Shown here: one piece after another, positions 1 to 7,708 of the stretch | Numbering within the stretch: position 1 is the stretch's first letter | How the letters are laid out: each line of letters begins with the position of its first letter | Assembly (NCBI GenBank): GCA_964581115.1 | Contig: CAZOMY010000027.1 | Span: 1-40,354 of the forward strand | Direction: 5' to 3' | Source: 2-02-FULL-55-14 sp964581115 | GTDB taxonomy: Bacteria > Bacteroidota > Ignavibacteria > UBA10030 | DNA: 40,354 nt | Notes under the pieces: model-generated | The model's database searches: none | What the model saw: the letters and a program-made list of their open reading frames with translations, nothing else | Told to the model about the DNA's origin: nothing | Made by a program: the position numbers and the translations under genes

Positions 1-66
1 GCCTCTCACCGCTCTTCCTGCTATCTCCACAATATCATTAAGTTCCTCGCTCACGCTGTTTGAGTC

Positions 67-95
67 TTGACAAGGGGCCTCGGGCGGATTATATT
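67..95 (+). promoter_or_regulatory. Sigma-70 type promoter of the CPHC thioredoxin-like gene
   Basis: TTGACA at 67-72, a 17-base spacer, then TATATT at 90-95. The -35 is perfect, the -10 matches TATAAT at five of six positions, and the spacing is ideal. Transcription would start near 102, leaving a leader of about 54 bases to the ATG at 156. A small symmetric TTCGC-TGA-GCGAA sits across the predicted start point. Confidence 0.7.
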
Positions 96-155
96 CGCTG
101 AGCGAAGCGGCAACATGCGTCGATGACGTGTGAAACCCGCTCGCGCCACTTCGCT

Positions 156-770
156 ATGAGGGGACGCTTCACTCGACGCCGCTGGCTTGCCGCCGGCGCG
201 GCGCTCGTCGTCATCGGCGGCTTGGCGTTCACGTTGCTGCTCGCGGCATTCGAGCGCTTCACCATCGAAGGCTCCACCCGGCCGTCGTTGCGCGTTCAAA
301 CGACCGACGGAAGGGAGGTGCGGCTCATCACGCCCTACGGTCGCCGGCATCTTCTCTTCTTTTTCCTGGTGTCGTGTCCGCATTGTCATGAAATGATGGA
401 CCATCTCCGGCGTCTCCGGTCCGTGGCCGTCGGTTGCGATTTCTTCGCGGTGTCGCTCAGTGAGCCAATGGCGACCGCGGCATTCGCGGCAGAGCGAGAC
501 GACCCTTTTCCTGTTTGGACGATGCCCGCTCGAGATGCGTTGATCGCCATGGGCATCCGGCGGGTACCGACAATGTTATTCGTCAGTGAAACGGACCGGG
601 TCGACTGGATGCGCGTCGGCCGACGGACATTCGTCGAAGACAGTGTCATGATCGTCCGCTACTGCAACGGGGGCTCGTCGGGGCACTCGGCGGCGGAATC
701 CTTTAGGGAGGATGGCACGCCGAAGAGACTCAGCGATGCCTCCGGCAGGGCGGCCGAGATCCGAGATTGA
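156..770 (+). CDS. Membrane-anchored thioredoxin-fold protein (CPHC motif)
   Basis: This 204-residue protein probably acts as a thiol-disulfide oxidoreductase or thiol-dependent redoxin on the outer face of the inner membrane. An arginine-rich N-terminus is followed by one hydrophobic anchor (about 10-31). A thioredoxin-like domain follows with CPHC at 74-77 and a plausible cis-proline in RRVPTMLFV. It resembles the TlpA/MauD-like group. The C-terminal 30 residues are polar and look unstructured. I chose the ATG at 156 over the in-frame ATG at 123 because it places the basic residues and anchor directly at the N-terminus; neither has a strong Shine-Dalgarno. A good sigma-70 promoter lies upstream. 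The next gene encodes a small exported five-cysteine protein, which could be its substrate; that link is inference. Family membership is fairly sure, specific role unknown. Confidence 0.8.
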   Translation: MRGRFTRRRWLAAGAALVVIGGLAFTLLLAAFERFTIEGSTRPSLRVQTTDGREVRLITPYGRRHLLFFFLVSCPHCHEMMDHLRRLRSVAVGCDFFAVSLSEPMATAAFAAERDDPFPVWTMPARDALIAMGIRRVPTMLFVSETDRVDWMRVGRRTFVEDSVMIVRYCNGGSSGHSAAESFREDGTPKRLSDASGRAAEIRD

Positions 771-942
771 AGGAACAGAAGATCAGCGCCGCTTTCTGTC
801 CGCTGAGCCGCGCGACGGCATGCGAAGAAGGTCCAAGGTCGGCCCCGAGGATCGGCAACGCGTGTCACCGGGCGGATGGGCCGCAGCGGGCGGCCGGCGG
901 CTTCACGATCCATTCACCGATTGTTGCAGAAGGAGGTTCATT

Positions 943-1260
943 ATGGTACGTTCAGCATTGTACATTCTGGCGGCGATCGTCGCCGTCGCGTTCGGGTTCG
1001 ATCAAGCCAACCAGCCTGCGTTCGTCGCGACGTCGGGTCCGGAGGTGTCCGTGCGGCTCACACAAGCCGAGACGGACTGCATTGTGGGGGGAGACGTGGG
1101 GTGCCTGGATGTTGCTGCGGCAGTCTATGGGGGCTGCGTACTCGAGAACTACGACCCGGAAAGACCTGAGACGAGATCGGCCTTCATTGAGTGCGGAGTG
1201 GTGGGACTGTGGAGTGGCATCGTGTGTGTGGTCACGTGGCTGTGGGACTGGCTGTTCTGA
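943..1260 (+). CDS. Small exported cysteine-rich peptide, unknown function
   Basis: A 105-residue protein that I do not recognise. A strong AGGAGG at 931-936 sits six bases before the ATG, the best ribosome site in this part of the window. Residues 1-20 form a signal-like hydrophobic segment. The remainder has five cysteines (46, 54, 65, 84, 95) and a hydrophobic, tryptophan-rich C-terminus (WLWDWLF). Residues 39-50, LTQAETDCIVGG, align with the double-glycine leader pattern LSxxELxxIxGG of bacteriocin precursors except at one position, but such leaders normally lack a preceding signal segment. It lies between a CPHC thioredoxin-like gene and a gene for another exported unknown. It could be a disulfide-bonded envelope or secreted peptide; a bacteriocin-like role is speculative. 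Confidence 0.7.
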   Translation: MVRSALYILAAIVAVAFGFDQANQPAFVATSGPEVSVRLTQAETDCIVGGDVGCLDVAAAVYGGCVLENYDPERPETRSAFIECGVVGLWSGIVCVVTWLWDWLF

Positions 1261-1311
1261 TGTGGTCTAGTGCAAGAACCGCAACCAACCTGCTGAAGGG
1301 GAGAATTGACC

Positions 1312-1818
1312 ATGCCAACATTCGGAGCGGCCTTGATGATCGCGCTGTTGACGGTTCAATCGCAATCTCTGGGTCCATGGACCTTCCGACATTTGGGGAC
1401 TTCGTACAGCGTTGCGAAGCAAACATTCCTTGCTGATCCTCCAGCTTCCATCGTCGTAGAGAAGAGCACGGGGCAACCCAAGGTGAGCCGCGGCTACTTT
1501 GTCTTCGTCCGGATAGAGGAGTGGTTCGGGGTTCCTGTGCGGGTGAGCTATGGATTCTCAAGCAGAGACAGCACGCTCGGATATCTACTCGCTACCTACA
1601 TTGAATCCTCTCGGCTAAAAGAATCCACAATTGGCCTAAGAGACTCTCTATGGCATCGACTTCGCCGATCTCATCGCGCTCCGGATAAGGACAGAATGGA
1701 AGGGATCTCACAACAACGAGTGTGGGATGATCCTGGTCAAAAAGTTGTGGTGACCAAGGTCGATGGAGTTGCTCAAACGTTGGTCATATCTCTCACCAAA
1801 CGCGCAGTTGATGAGTGA
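1312..1818 (+). CDS. Hypothetical exported protein
   Basis: A 168-residue protein of unknown function. GGGGAG at 1298-1303 lies eight bases before the ATG. An in-frame TTG at 1306 is a weaker alternative. The N-terminus (MPTFGAALMIALLTVQSQS) resembles a short signal peptide or anchor, and the rest is soluble, mixed alpha/beta in composition, with no cysteines and no motif I recognise. Its codon use looks less GC-biased than that of its neighbours. It follows the Cys-rich peptide gene by about 50 bases and is probably co-transcribed with it. Confidence 0.6.
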   Translation: MPTFGAALMIALLTVQSQSLGPWTFRHLGTSYSVAKQTFLADPPASIVVEKSTGQPKVSRGYFVFVRIEEWFGVPVRVSYGFSSRDSTLGYLLATYIESSRLKESTIGLRDSLWHRLRRSHRAPDKDRMEGISQQRVWDDPGQKVVVTKVDGVAQTLVISLTKRAVDE

Positions 1819-1855
1819 GCCTTCCCTTTTTCTACAATCTTCCGCATCTTTGAAC

Positions 1856-1881
1856 CGCCCGGGCGCTCCGTGTCCCGGGCG
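1856..1881 (+). terminator. Possible terminator hairpin
   Basis: CGCCCGGG (1856-1863) and CCCGGGCG (1874-1881) form a perfect 8-bp stem with a 10-base loop, after the stop of the gene ending at 1818. The following bases are only moderately T-rich, so this may be a leaky terminator or a leader hairpin for the next gene. Confidence 0.35.
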
Positions 1882-1908
1882 TGTTCATTCATGTCCTACG
1901 GTGTGCCG

Positions 1909-2832
1909 ATGCCCCGCATTCTACGCGTTCTCTCAGCCGTCATCTGCGCGACCGTCTCCATCGCGCTCGGACAGACTGGCGGCACCATACCCGTCGACGG
2001 CGCAACTCTGTTCTATCGCGAATTCGGCTCAGGACAGCCTCTCGTCATTGTCGGCGGCCTGGCGGGCGCGTCGAACGATTATCTCGTCTCGCTGGCGCAG
2101 CAGATGGGAACGCGGTTCAGGACCATTCTGATCGACATGCGCGGCACCGGAGGTTCGACCATTACGCGCCTCGACACCTCGAACGTCAGTCCCCGCCGCG
2201 TAGCGGAAGACCTCGAAGCCCTGCGAAAGCATCTGCAGATCAAGTCGTGGATCGTCGTCGGCCATGCCTTCGGAGGCAGTGTCGCGCTGACCTACGCCGT
2301 GCTGTTTCCGACCGGCATTCGCGCCTTGTTGCTTGTCGGACCCACCGGCATCGACCTGAACTTCTTCAACTACTACAGCGTGAATATCGGCGCCCGGATG
2401 TCGAAAGAGGATTCGGCGATGTTCAACGAGTGGCGTAATATCAGCCCATGGTCGCCTCGGAAGCCGAAAGCAAAGCTCGAGCAGTTTCGCGCCTCGCTTG
2501 GCGGTTACTTCGTCGACCGGCGTCACCTCGCCGGCGTACGCGACATGATCACCGAGCGTACTTATGTCGCCGCCGTCGCGGAGACCTATTGGTCGGCGTT
2601 CATGGACCACACGCCCCGCATGCACGATCTCCTTCCCACGCTGAAGGTGCCTGCGATCATCATCCAAGGGGACCAAGATCCCGTCGATCGCCGCACGGCC
2701 GACCGCATCCGATCGGCCCTGAAGACGGCGAAGTACAAGGAGGTCCGCAGCTCCGGCGCCTTCCCCTGGCTGGAGAGACCCAAGGACTTCTGGACCGCCG
2801 CCGACCTCTTCCTGAAAAACCTGCGGCGGTAA
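1909..2832 (+). CDS. Exported alpha/beta-hydrolase-fold protein lacking catalytic Ser and His
   Basis: A 307-residue protein with a signal peptide (1-22) and an otherwise standard alpha/beta hydrolase fold: an oxyanion region near 49-53, then DMRGTGGS at 76-83, the nucleophile elbow GHAFGG at 118-123, and GDQDPV with Asp257. The elbow normally reads GHSxGG; here the nucleophile is Ala120 (codon GCC at 2266-2268). The catalytic histidine of the usual GHFPWxExP segment is Ala284 (codon GCC at 2758-2760), with the surrounding residues intact. Only the acid residue remains, so ordinary hydrolysis should be impossible. ATG 1909 was chosen because it begins the signal peptide; ATG 1891 and GTG 1870 are in frame. 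The frame is intact, so this is a pseudoenzyme rather than a decayed gene. It may bind a ligand in the periplasm. Confidence 0.85.
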   Translation: MPRILRVLSAVICATVSIALGQTGGTIPVDGATLFYREFGSGQPLVIVGGLAGASNDYLVSLAQQMGTRFRTILIDMRGTGGSTITRLDTSNVSPRRVAEDLEALRKHLQIKSWIVVGHAFGGSVALTYAVLFPTGIRALLLVGPTGIDLNFFNYYSVNIGARMSKEDSAMFNEWRNISPWSPRKPKAKLEQFRASLGGYFVDRRHLAGVRDMITERTYVAAVAETYWSAFMDHTPRMHDLLPTLKVPAIIIQGDQDPVDRRTADRIRSALKTAKYKEVRSSGAFPWLERPKDFWTAADLFLKNLRR

Positions 2833-2833
2833 A

Positions 2834-2852
2834 GTCCGGTCCTCGACCGGAC
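2834..2852 (+). terminator. Hairpin just after the pseudohydrolase stop
   Basis: GTCCGGTC (2834-2841), loop CTC, GACCGGAC (2845-2852): a perfect 8-bp stem starting two bases after the stop codon. It has no T-run, so it may stabilise the mRNA end rather than terminate. Confidence 0.4.
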
Positions 2853-2920
2853 ACCCCTTCGCACCCAACTCCAGTCTCCGATCGGACGTTCTGGACATCT
2901 GGAGGCACGGCTCATAACAG

Positions 2921-2955
2921 AACGCCCCATCCACTCTGGACGGGGCGTTGTTGTT
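2921..2955. terminator. Bidirectional terminator between convergent genes
   Basis: AACGCCCC at 2921-2928 pairs with GGGGCGTT at 2942-2949, and inside it TCCA pairs with TGGA around a CTC loop, with one A/C mismatch. GTTGTTGTT follows on the plus strand and the minus-strand flank is moderately T-rich. It sits between the plus-strand pseudohydrolase gene and the minus-strand dehydrogenase gene. Confidence 0.65.
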
Positions 2956-3025
2956 CCTGTGCCATCGGAGAGATGGCGGTCAGTCGCGGCTCTCACGCTT
3001 TTCCCCTCCTCCTCATTCTCCATCC

Positions 3026-3802
3026 TTATTCTGGCCTCTTGTGTACCATTGTCGGCGATGCTTGCGACGTCGGCAGGATCAGGATCTCCGCGATCTGTAC
3101 ATGCGGCGGTGCGGCGGCACAGTAGAAGACGGCATCGGCGACATCTGACGGAGAAAGCGGTGTATAGCCCTGATAGACCTTCTTCGCCCGCTCCCGATCC
3201 CCCCGGAATCGGACATCGCTGAACTCGGTCTGTACCAGTCCGGGGTCGACCGTGCACACGCGCAACGGCGTATCGACCAGGTCCATCCGCAGTCCACGCG
3301 TGATCGCGTCGACCGCATGCTTGGTGGCGCAATAGACGTTTCCACCGACGTACACCTCTCGTCCCGCGATCGAACCGATATTGATGATCGTGCCGCGCTT
3401 TCGTTCGACCATCCCCGGGATCACCGCTTTGCTGACATAGAGAAGACCCTTGACGTTCGTGTCGATCATCTCTTCCCAATCGTCCAATTTCCCCTCGTGC
3501 AACTTGTCGAGTCCGCGGCTTAGGCCGGCGTTGTTGACCAGCACATCGATGTTCTGCCACGACTCGGGCAGCTTGTTGAACGCCTGCGCTACCGCCTTCG
3601 CGTCTCTCACGTCCAGCTCCACAAGAAAGCTTTCGACGCCGTACTTTTCTTTGAGCTCGGCGGCCAACTCCTGTAGCCTCGTTTTCCGCCGGGCGGTCAG
3701 GATGAGCCGCGACCCCGCCGCCGCAAACCGCTCGGAGCACGCCTTTCCGATGCCGCTCGAAGCGCCCGTGATCAGTACCGTGAGATGAGGGATGCTTGTC
3801 AT
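3026..3802 (-). CDS. Short-chain dehydrogenase/reductase (SDR), YdfG-like
   Basis: A 258-residue classical SDR, probably a cytoplasmic NADP(H)-dependent oxidoreductase. The cofactor motif TGASSGIG is at 12-19, NNAG at 90-93, and the catalytic set is Asn116, Ser144, Tyr157 and Lys161. ARR at 37-39 after beta-2 suggests NADP preference. Overall it resembles YdfG-type 3-hydroxy acid or serine dehydrogenases. Its ATG overlaps the stop of the upstream PLP-enzyme gene by four bases (ATGA), so the two are translationally coupled. A role with D-amino acids or hydroxy-amino acids together with that enzyme is plausible but inferred. The extra in-frame sequence upstream of 3802 belongs to the neighbour in another frame. 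Confidence 0.93.
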   Translation of the reverse strand: MTSIPHLTVLITGASSGIGKACSERFAAAGSRLILTARRKTRLQELAAELKEKYGVESFLVELDVRDAKAVAQAFNKLPESWQNIDVLVNNAGLSRGLDKLHEGKLDDWEEMIDTNVKGLLYVSKAVIPGMVERKRGTIINIGSIAGREVYVGGNVYCATKHAVDAITRGLRMDLVDTPLRVCTVDPGLVQTEFSDVRFRGDRERAKKVYQGYTPLSPSDVADAVFYCAAAPPHVQIAEILILPTSQASPTMVHKRPE

Positions 3803-4935
3803 ACGCTGCGCCCTTTCAGAATGGGCCATCGGTCGACGATCTCGTCGTCGCGGATGACGATGTACTCGTCGTGATGGGGTACCGCCAGACACGAGTGATG
3901 TTCAAGAACGCGCACGCGGTCTCCCACCGGGAAGAGTCCGTCGAGTGAAGCGCCCATCTCGGCCACAATCTTTCCGTGCTCCTGCGACAGCGCTCCCATA
4001 TGAATGTGCGCGTGCAGGCGCTTGCGCTCGTAGTCCTCGAAAATTGGGCCCATTCCCATGGGATTGGCCAGATGCGTCGGTCCAAGGTCCTTCGACAGCG
4101 CCAGCGCCCCGGCATCGGTAATGACATGCCTTGCGTCGGGTTGGTGCGAGATGACGCTCGTCAAGACTGTCAACGCACAATCTTCCACGCCGCAAACCCC
4201 GAGCATCGCCATCGTATAGTCGTGGAACGCATAGTTCCCCGGCCGCATCTCATCCACGCCGTCGTAGTGATCGATGACGCTCGCCGCGGGCGTCGACCCG
4301 ACGCTGATCTCCGGCACGCGAAATCCTTTCGCCCGCATCCGCCCGGCGAGATCGACCATGACGTCACGCTCTTCCTTCGCCGCCGCCAGGATATCATCAC
4401 GGTTGCGCCCCGCGTACGCATGGCCCGAGTGAGAGAGGATTCCGTCGAAGGTCAGGACCGCCGACTCGTTCAAAGCCCGGATCAGGTCTTCGGCCAACAC
4501 CGAGCGAGGATCCACGCCGGCCCGGTGATTTCCACAATCGACCTTCAGCCAGGTGTGGACCTTTTGATGAGCCGCCTTCGCTGCCGCTTCCAGAGCATTC
4601 TTCGCGTCGAGACTGTCAACGACCGTTCGCAGCGTGACCCGGCTCGCCAGCTCGGCCACGCGTGAAGCATACACGGGAGGCAGCGGAAACGCCCACAGGA
4701 TGTCGCTGAACCCGGCCTCGGCAAACCGCACCGCCTCGTAGAATGTCGAGACCGTGACCCCTTTCGCTCCCAGTCGCTCCTGCCAGCGGGCGATCGGTAT
4801 ACACTTGTGGGTCTTCAGATGCGGACGCAGGCGGACCTTGAGCCGGTCGGCGCGTTCCTGCATGCGCTGCAGGTTGCGTTCGAGAATGGCGGCGTCGAGT
4901 AGCAGCGCCGGAGTGGGAATCGTGGAGAGGGACAT
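3799..4935 (-). CDS. D-threonine aldolase / D-serine dehydratase-like PLP enzyme
   Basis: A 378-residue fold-type III PLP enzyme (alanine-racemase-like N-terminal barrel, D-serine-dehydratase-like C-terminal domain). The N-terminal PHLKTHK motif at 38-44 contains the PLP lysine. The C-terminal HHSC motif, His347 and Cys349, matches the zinc site of D-serine dehydratases and D-threonine aldolases. Expected reactions are aldol cleavage of D-threonine (or related D-3-hydroxy amino acids) to glycine and an aldehyde, or D-serine dehydration; the sequence alone does not separate them. The ATG at 4935 follows GAGGA about eight bases upstream and lies 13 bases after the stop of the E1 gene. It overlaps the downstream SDR gene by four bases. 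The three genes form one operon. Confidence 0.9.
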   Translation of the reverse strand: MSLSTIPTPALLLDAAILERNLQRMQERADRLKVRLRPHLKTHKCIPIARWQERLGAKGVTVSTFYEAVRFAEAGFSDILWAFPLPPVYASRVAELASRVTLRTVVDSLDAKNALEAAAKAAHQKVHTWLKVDCGNHRAGVDPRSVLAEDLIRALNESAVLTFDGILSHSGHAYAGRNRDDILAAAKEERDVMVDLAGRMRAKGFRVPEISVGSTPAASVIDHYDGVDEMRPGNYAFHDYTMAMLGVCGVEDCALTVLTSVISHQPDARHVITDAGALALSKDLGPTHLANPMGMGPIFEDYERKRLHAHIHMGALSQEHGKIVAEMGASLDGLFPVGDRVRVLEHHSCLAVPHHDEYIVIRDDEIVDRWPILKGRSV

Positions 4936-4948
4936 GCCGCATTCCTCG

Positions 4949-6958
4949 TCAAAACGAGAGCAACCGGTCCAGGGTGTCGGCAAGACGCGCTCGGCCCAGG
5001 AAGGACTGTTCCAGCGTCGGGTTGAACGGAACGGGGGTCTCGAGCGAACCCAGCCGCATGACGGGCGCATCAAGATGGTTGAAGCAGGATTCGCCGATCG
5101 ATGCCGCGACCTCCGACGCGTACGAGCCGGTCAGCGTGTCCTCGGTCAAAACCAGGACGCGACCGGTCTTCCGTACGGAAGCAAACACCGCCTCGCGGTC
5201 CCATGGCATGAGCGTTCGCAGGTCGACGACTTCGACCGAACGCCCGCAGCGTTCTGCCGCTTCGAGCGCCCAGTGCACGGCCCAACCGTACGTCACGATG
5301 GTCGCCTCGGTCCCTTCGCGGGCCACGCGCGCCACGCCAAGCGGCAGCGTATAATACGCATCCGGAACCGGACCTTCGAGGCTCCGGTACAGGAACTTGT
5401 GTTCGAAGAAGAGGATCGGGTTCGGCTCCGCCAGGCTGGCCGTCAGCAACCCTTTGGCGTCGAACGGCGTCGATGGATACACCACCTTGAGACCAGGCAC
5501 GTGCGTGAACCAGGCCTCGGTACTTTGCGAGTGGAACGGCCCCGCACCGACGCCAGCTCCGGTCGGCATACGCACCACGACGTTCACCGCATGGCCCCAC
5601 CGGTAATGCGTCTTCGCAAGGTTGTTGACGATCTGATTGAACCCGCACGTCACGAAATCCGCAAATTGCATCTCCATCATGGCGGGCCGGCCGGCGATCG
5701 AGAGGCCCAGCGCGGCTCCCACGACCGCCGATTCGCACAGCGGCGTGTTGCGCACGCGCTCACGGCCGAACAGTTCGACGAAACCTTCGGTGATCTTGAA
5801 GACGCCGCCGTACTCCGCAATGTCCTGCCCCATCAAGACCAGCTTCGGGTCTCGCTCCATCGCTTGCCGCAGACCATCCTGGATCGCATTCACGAACCGT
5901 TTGGGAGTCTGATGCGCCAAATCGGGCTCCACCAACGGAGCCGAGACCGGCGCATACACATCAGCCAGCTCCGCATGCACGTCCGCACGTACGCCGGGGC
6001 CGGAGGTCGAGCGGTCCCATGCCTCGTCGATCGTCGCCTTGAACCGTGCCCGCGTCGACCTGACCTGCTCTTCGGTCAACATTCCTGCTGACAGCAGGTG
6101 ACGCTCGAAGTTCTCCACCGGGTCTCTTTTCTTCCACCCCGCGATCAGGTCGGGGGGCACATACTTGACGCCCGAGGCCTCCTCGTGTCCGCGCATGCGG
6201 AATGTGATCGCTTCGAGCAGCACCGGTCGCTTCGTCTTTCGGACCCGTTCAGCAACCGCACGCACGGTTCGAAATACCTCGATGATGTTGTTTCCGTCGA
6301 CCCGGACTCCTTCGACGCCGTAGCCGGGCGCCTTGTCGACGAAGTACTGGTGACGGAACTGCTGCGAGGATGGGGTTGAGAGTCCGTAGCCGTTGTTCTC
6401 GACGACGAAGATCACCGGCAGGTCCCAGACCGATGCAACGTTGATCGCTTCGTGAAAGTCCCCTTCACTCGCCCCGCCATCACCCGAGAAGACCATCGCC
6501 AGGTCGTCCTTGCCGTCGAGCACGCTCGCCAACGCCAGACCGTCGGCCACCCCCAGCATGGCTCCCAGGTGCGAGATCATGCCGACGATGCGGTGCTCCA
6601 ACGTGCCAAAATGGAAGGAGCGGTCGCGACCCTTCGTGTAGCCGTCGAGGCGACCCTCCCATTGGGCAAACAGGCGGTGCAACGGTACGCGCCGCGTTGT
6701 GAAGACGCCGAGGTTCCTATGAAGCGGGAGGATGTAGTCGCTGTCGCGGAGCGCCATCGCACAACCGACCGCGATGGCCTCTTGCCCGATGCCCGAGAAC
6801 CACTTGCTCAGCTTTCCCTGCCGAAGGAGAATCAGCATCTTCTCCTCGATGAGTCGGGGGAGGAGTATTCCCTCGTACAGCGCGATCACCTGGTCGGCCG
6901 GAAGACCTTCAGTCGAGTACGAAAGGGCCGTGATTGATGTCGGGGTGGCGGTCGTCAT
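4949..6958 (-). CDS. Fused E1 alpha/beta 2-oxoacid dehydrogenase (branched-chain or acetoin type)
   Basis: This 669-residue thiamine-diphosphate enzyme joins the alpha and beta E1 subunits, which are usually separate, in one chain. The alpha half (about 20-320) carries the ThDP/Mg signature starting GDG at 159-161 and ending NN at 188-189. The beta half starts near residue 345 (VNAIQDGLRQAMERDP) and continues through the transketolase-like pyrimidine and C-terminal domains. It would decarboxylate a 2-oxoacid and pass the acyl group to lipoyl-E2; no E2 or E3 gene is in the window. Such fusions are common in Bacteroidota and relatives and are usually annotated 2-oxoisovalerate dehydrogenase. 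The ATG at 6958 has no clear Shine-Dalgarno and stands only 13 bases after a strong minus-strand terminator. It heads the operon with the PLP enzyme and SDR. Confidence 0.93.
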   Translation of the reverse strand: MTTATPTSITALSYSTEGLPADQVIALYEGILLPRLIEEKMLILLRQGKLSKWFSGIGQEAIAVGCAMALRDSDYILPLHRNLGVFTTRRVPLHRLFAQWEGRLDGYTKGRDRSFHFGTLEHRIVGMISHLGAMLGVADGLALASVLDGKDDLAMVFSGDGGASEGDFHEAINVASVWDLPVIFVVENNGYGLSTPSSQQFRHQYFVDKAPGYGVEGVRVDGNNIIEVFRTVRAVAERVRKTKRPVLLEAITFRMRGHEEASGVKYVPPDLIAGWKKRDPVENFERHLLSAGMLTEEQVRSTRARFKATIDEAWDRSTSGPGVRADVHAELADVYAPVSAPLVEPDLAHQTPKRFVNAIQDGLRQAMERDPKLVLMGQDIAEYGGVFKITEGFVELFGRERVRNTPLCESAVVGAALGLSIAGRPAMMEMQFADFVTCGFNQIVNNLAKTHYRWGHAVNVVVRMPTGAGVGAGPFHSQSTEAWFTHVPGLKVVYPSTPFDAKGLLTASLAEPNPILFFEHKFLYRSLEGPVPDAYYTLPLGVARVAREGTEATIVTYGWAVHWALEAAERCGRSVEVVDLRTLMPWDREAVFASVRKTGRVLVLTEDTLTGSYASEVAASIGESCFNHLDAPVMRLGSLETPVPFNPTLEQSFLGRARLADTLDRLLSF

Positions 6959-6963
6959 ACTGG

Positions 6964-6991
6964 AAACAAAAACCGGGGTGGGCGCCCCGGT
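6964..6991 (-). terminator. Intrinsic terminator at the end of the mrp operon, abutting the E1 start
   Basis: Read on the minus strand, ACCGGGG (6991-6985), a 6-base loop and CCCCGGT (6978-6972) form a GC-rich stem followed by TTTTTGTTT. It lies downstream of mrpG and immediately upstream of the E1 start codon at 6958, so it ends mrp transcription or attenuates read-through into E1. Confidence 0.8.
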
Positions 6992-7067
6992 CCTGTGAAG
7001 ATGTCAAAAAATGCGGTCGTGAACAAGATGCTGTCGGCTTCGGCTGCACCGCTCCGATCGGCCATCT

Positions 7068-7439
7068 TCAGCGCGCCCGGTCCTCTCGACCGGTTATCGG
7101 CGTCTCATCTGTCGTCTTCGGTTGACCGTTCCATTGGTCGACCACGGTCCGCTCCCAAAGCCGCACGCCGTGACGGTAGGCCGCCCGCCCGATCACATGC
7201 GCTCCGATCGGTGAGGTCAGGAAAAGAAAGAGGATGATGGCGATCACACGCGCTGTGACAGCGGCGTCGGCGAACATGATCGCCGCCCCCAACGTCATGA
7301 GTGTAACGCCGAGCGTTGTCGCCTTCGTCGTCGCCGCCATCCGCAGGTAGAGGTCGGGCAGACGTAAGAGTCCCAGCGCAGCCACCGCCATGAGCGCCGC
7401 ACCGACAACGATGAAGATGCCCGCCACAGTCTCCGTCAT
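7068..7439 (-). CDS. mrpG: Mrp Na+/H+ antiporter subunit G
   Basis: A 123-residue subunit of the multisubunit Mrp (Mnh/Sha) cation/proton antiporter in the inner membrane. It has the PhaG/MnhG pattern: a first helix ending GLLRLPDLYLRMAATTKATT, a second helix (GVTLMTLGAAIMFADA) and a third (VIAIILFLFLTSPIGAHVIGRAAY). The LTSPIGAH segment is very typical. The C-terminal 35 residues are a polar tail. Its ATG overlaps the stop of mrpF by four bases. It is the last gene of the operon and a terminator follows about 75 bases downstream. Confidence 0.93.
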   Translation of the reverse strand: MTETVAGIFIVVGAALMAVAALGLLRLPDLYLRMAATTKATTLGVTLMTLGAAIMFADAAVTARVIAIILFLFLTSPIGAHVIGRAAYRHGVRLWERTVVDQWNGQPKTTDETPITGREDRAR

Positions 7440-7708
7440 GCGCCATCCCTACGGTCAAGAAAATGCGCAAACGCCACCGTACTGACGAAGGCGAGCAGCC
7501 CGAGCAGCAATGCGACATCGATGAAGATCGCGTCGCGGAAGCTCACCGATGCGATTGCAATGATGCCGATCGCCGCCGCGGCCAGCAGGTCGAACCCGAC
7601 CACACGGTCGGCCAGCGACGGACCGCGCACGATGCGTATGAACGTGAGAACGACCGCCAGCGCCAGCAGGACGCCAGCGACGCTCAGGAGGACGTCGAGC
7701 GTGCTCAT
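7436..7708 (-). CDS. mrpF: Mrp Na+/H+ antiporter subunit F
   Basis: A 90-residue membrane subunit with three predicted helices. The family signature RIVRGPSLADRVVGFDLL lies between helices 1 and 2, and the last helix is IDVALLLGLLAFVSTVAFAHFL. Its length is normal for MrpF/MnhF. It overlaps mrpE upstream and mrpG downstream by four bases each, so all three are translationally coupled. MrpF is required for assembly of the complete antiporter. Confidence 0.93.
   Translation of the reverse strand: MSTLDVLLSVAGVLLALAVVLTFIRIVRGPSLADRVVGFDLLAAAAIGIIAIASVSFRDAIFIDVALLLGLLAFVSTVAFAHFLDRRDGA

Noticed and set aside
4754..6091. Long plus-strand open frame (445 codons) opposite the E1 and PLP-enzyme genes
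   Set aside because: Arg/His-rich shadow of two well-recognised minus-strand genes in GC-rich DNA; no domain or ribosome site.
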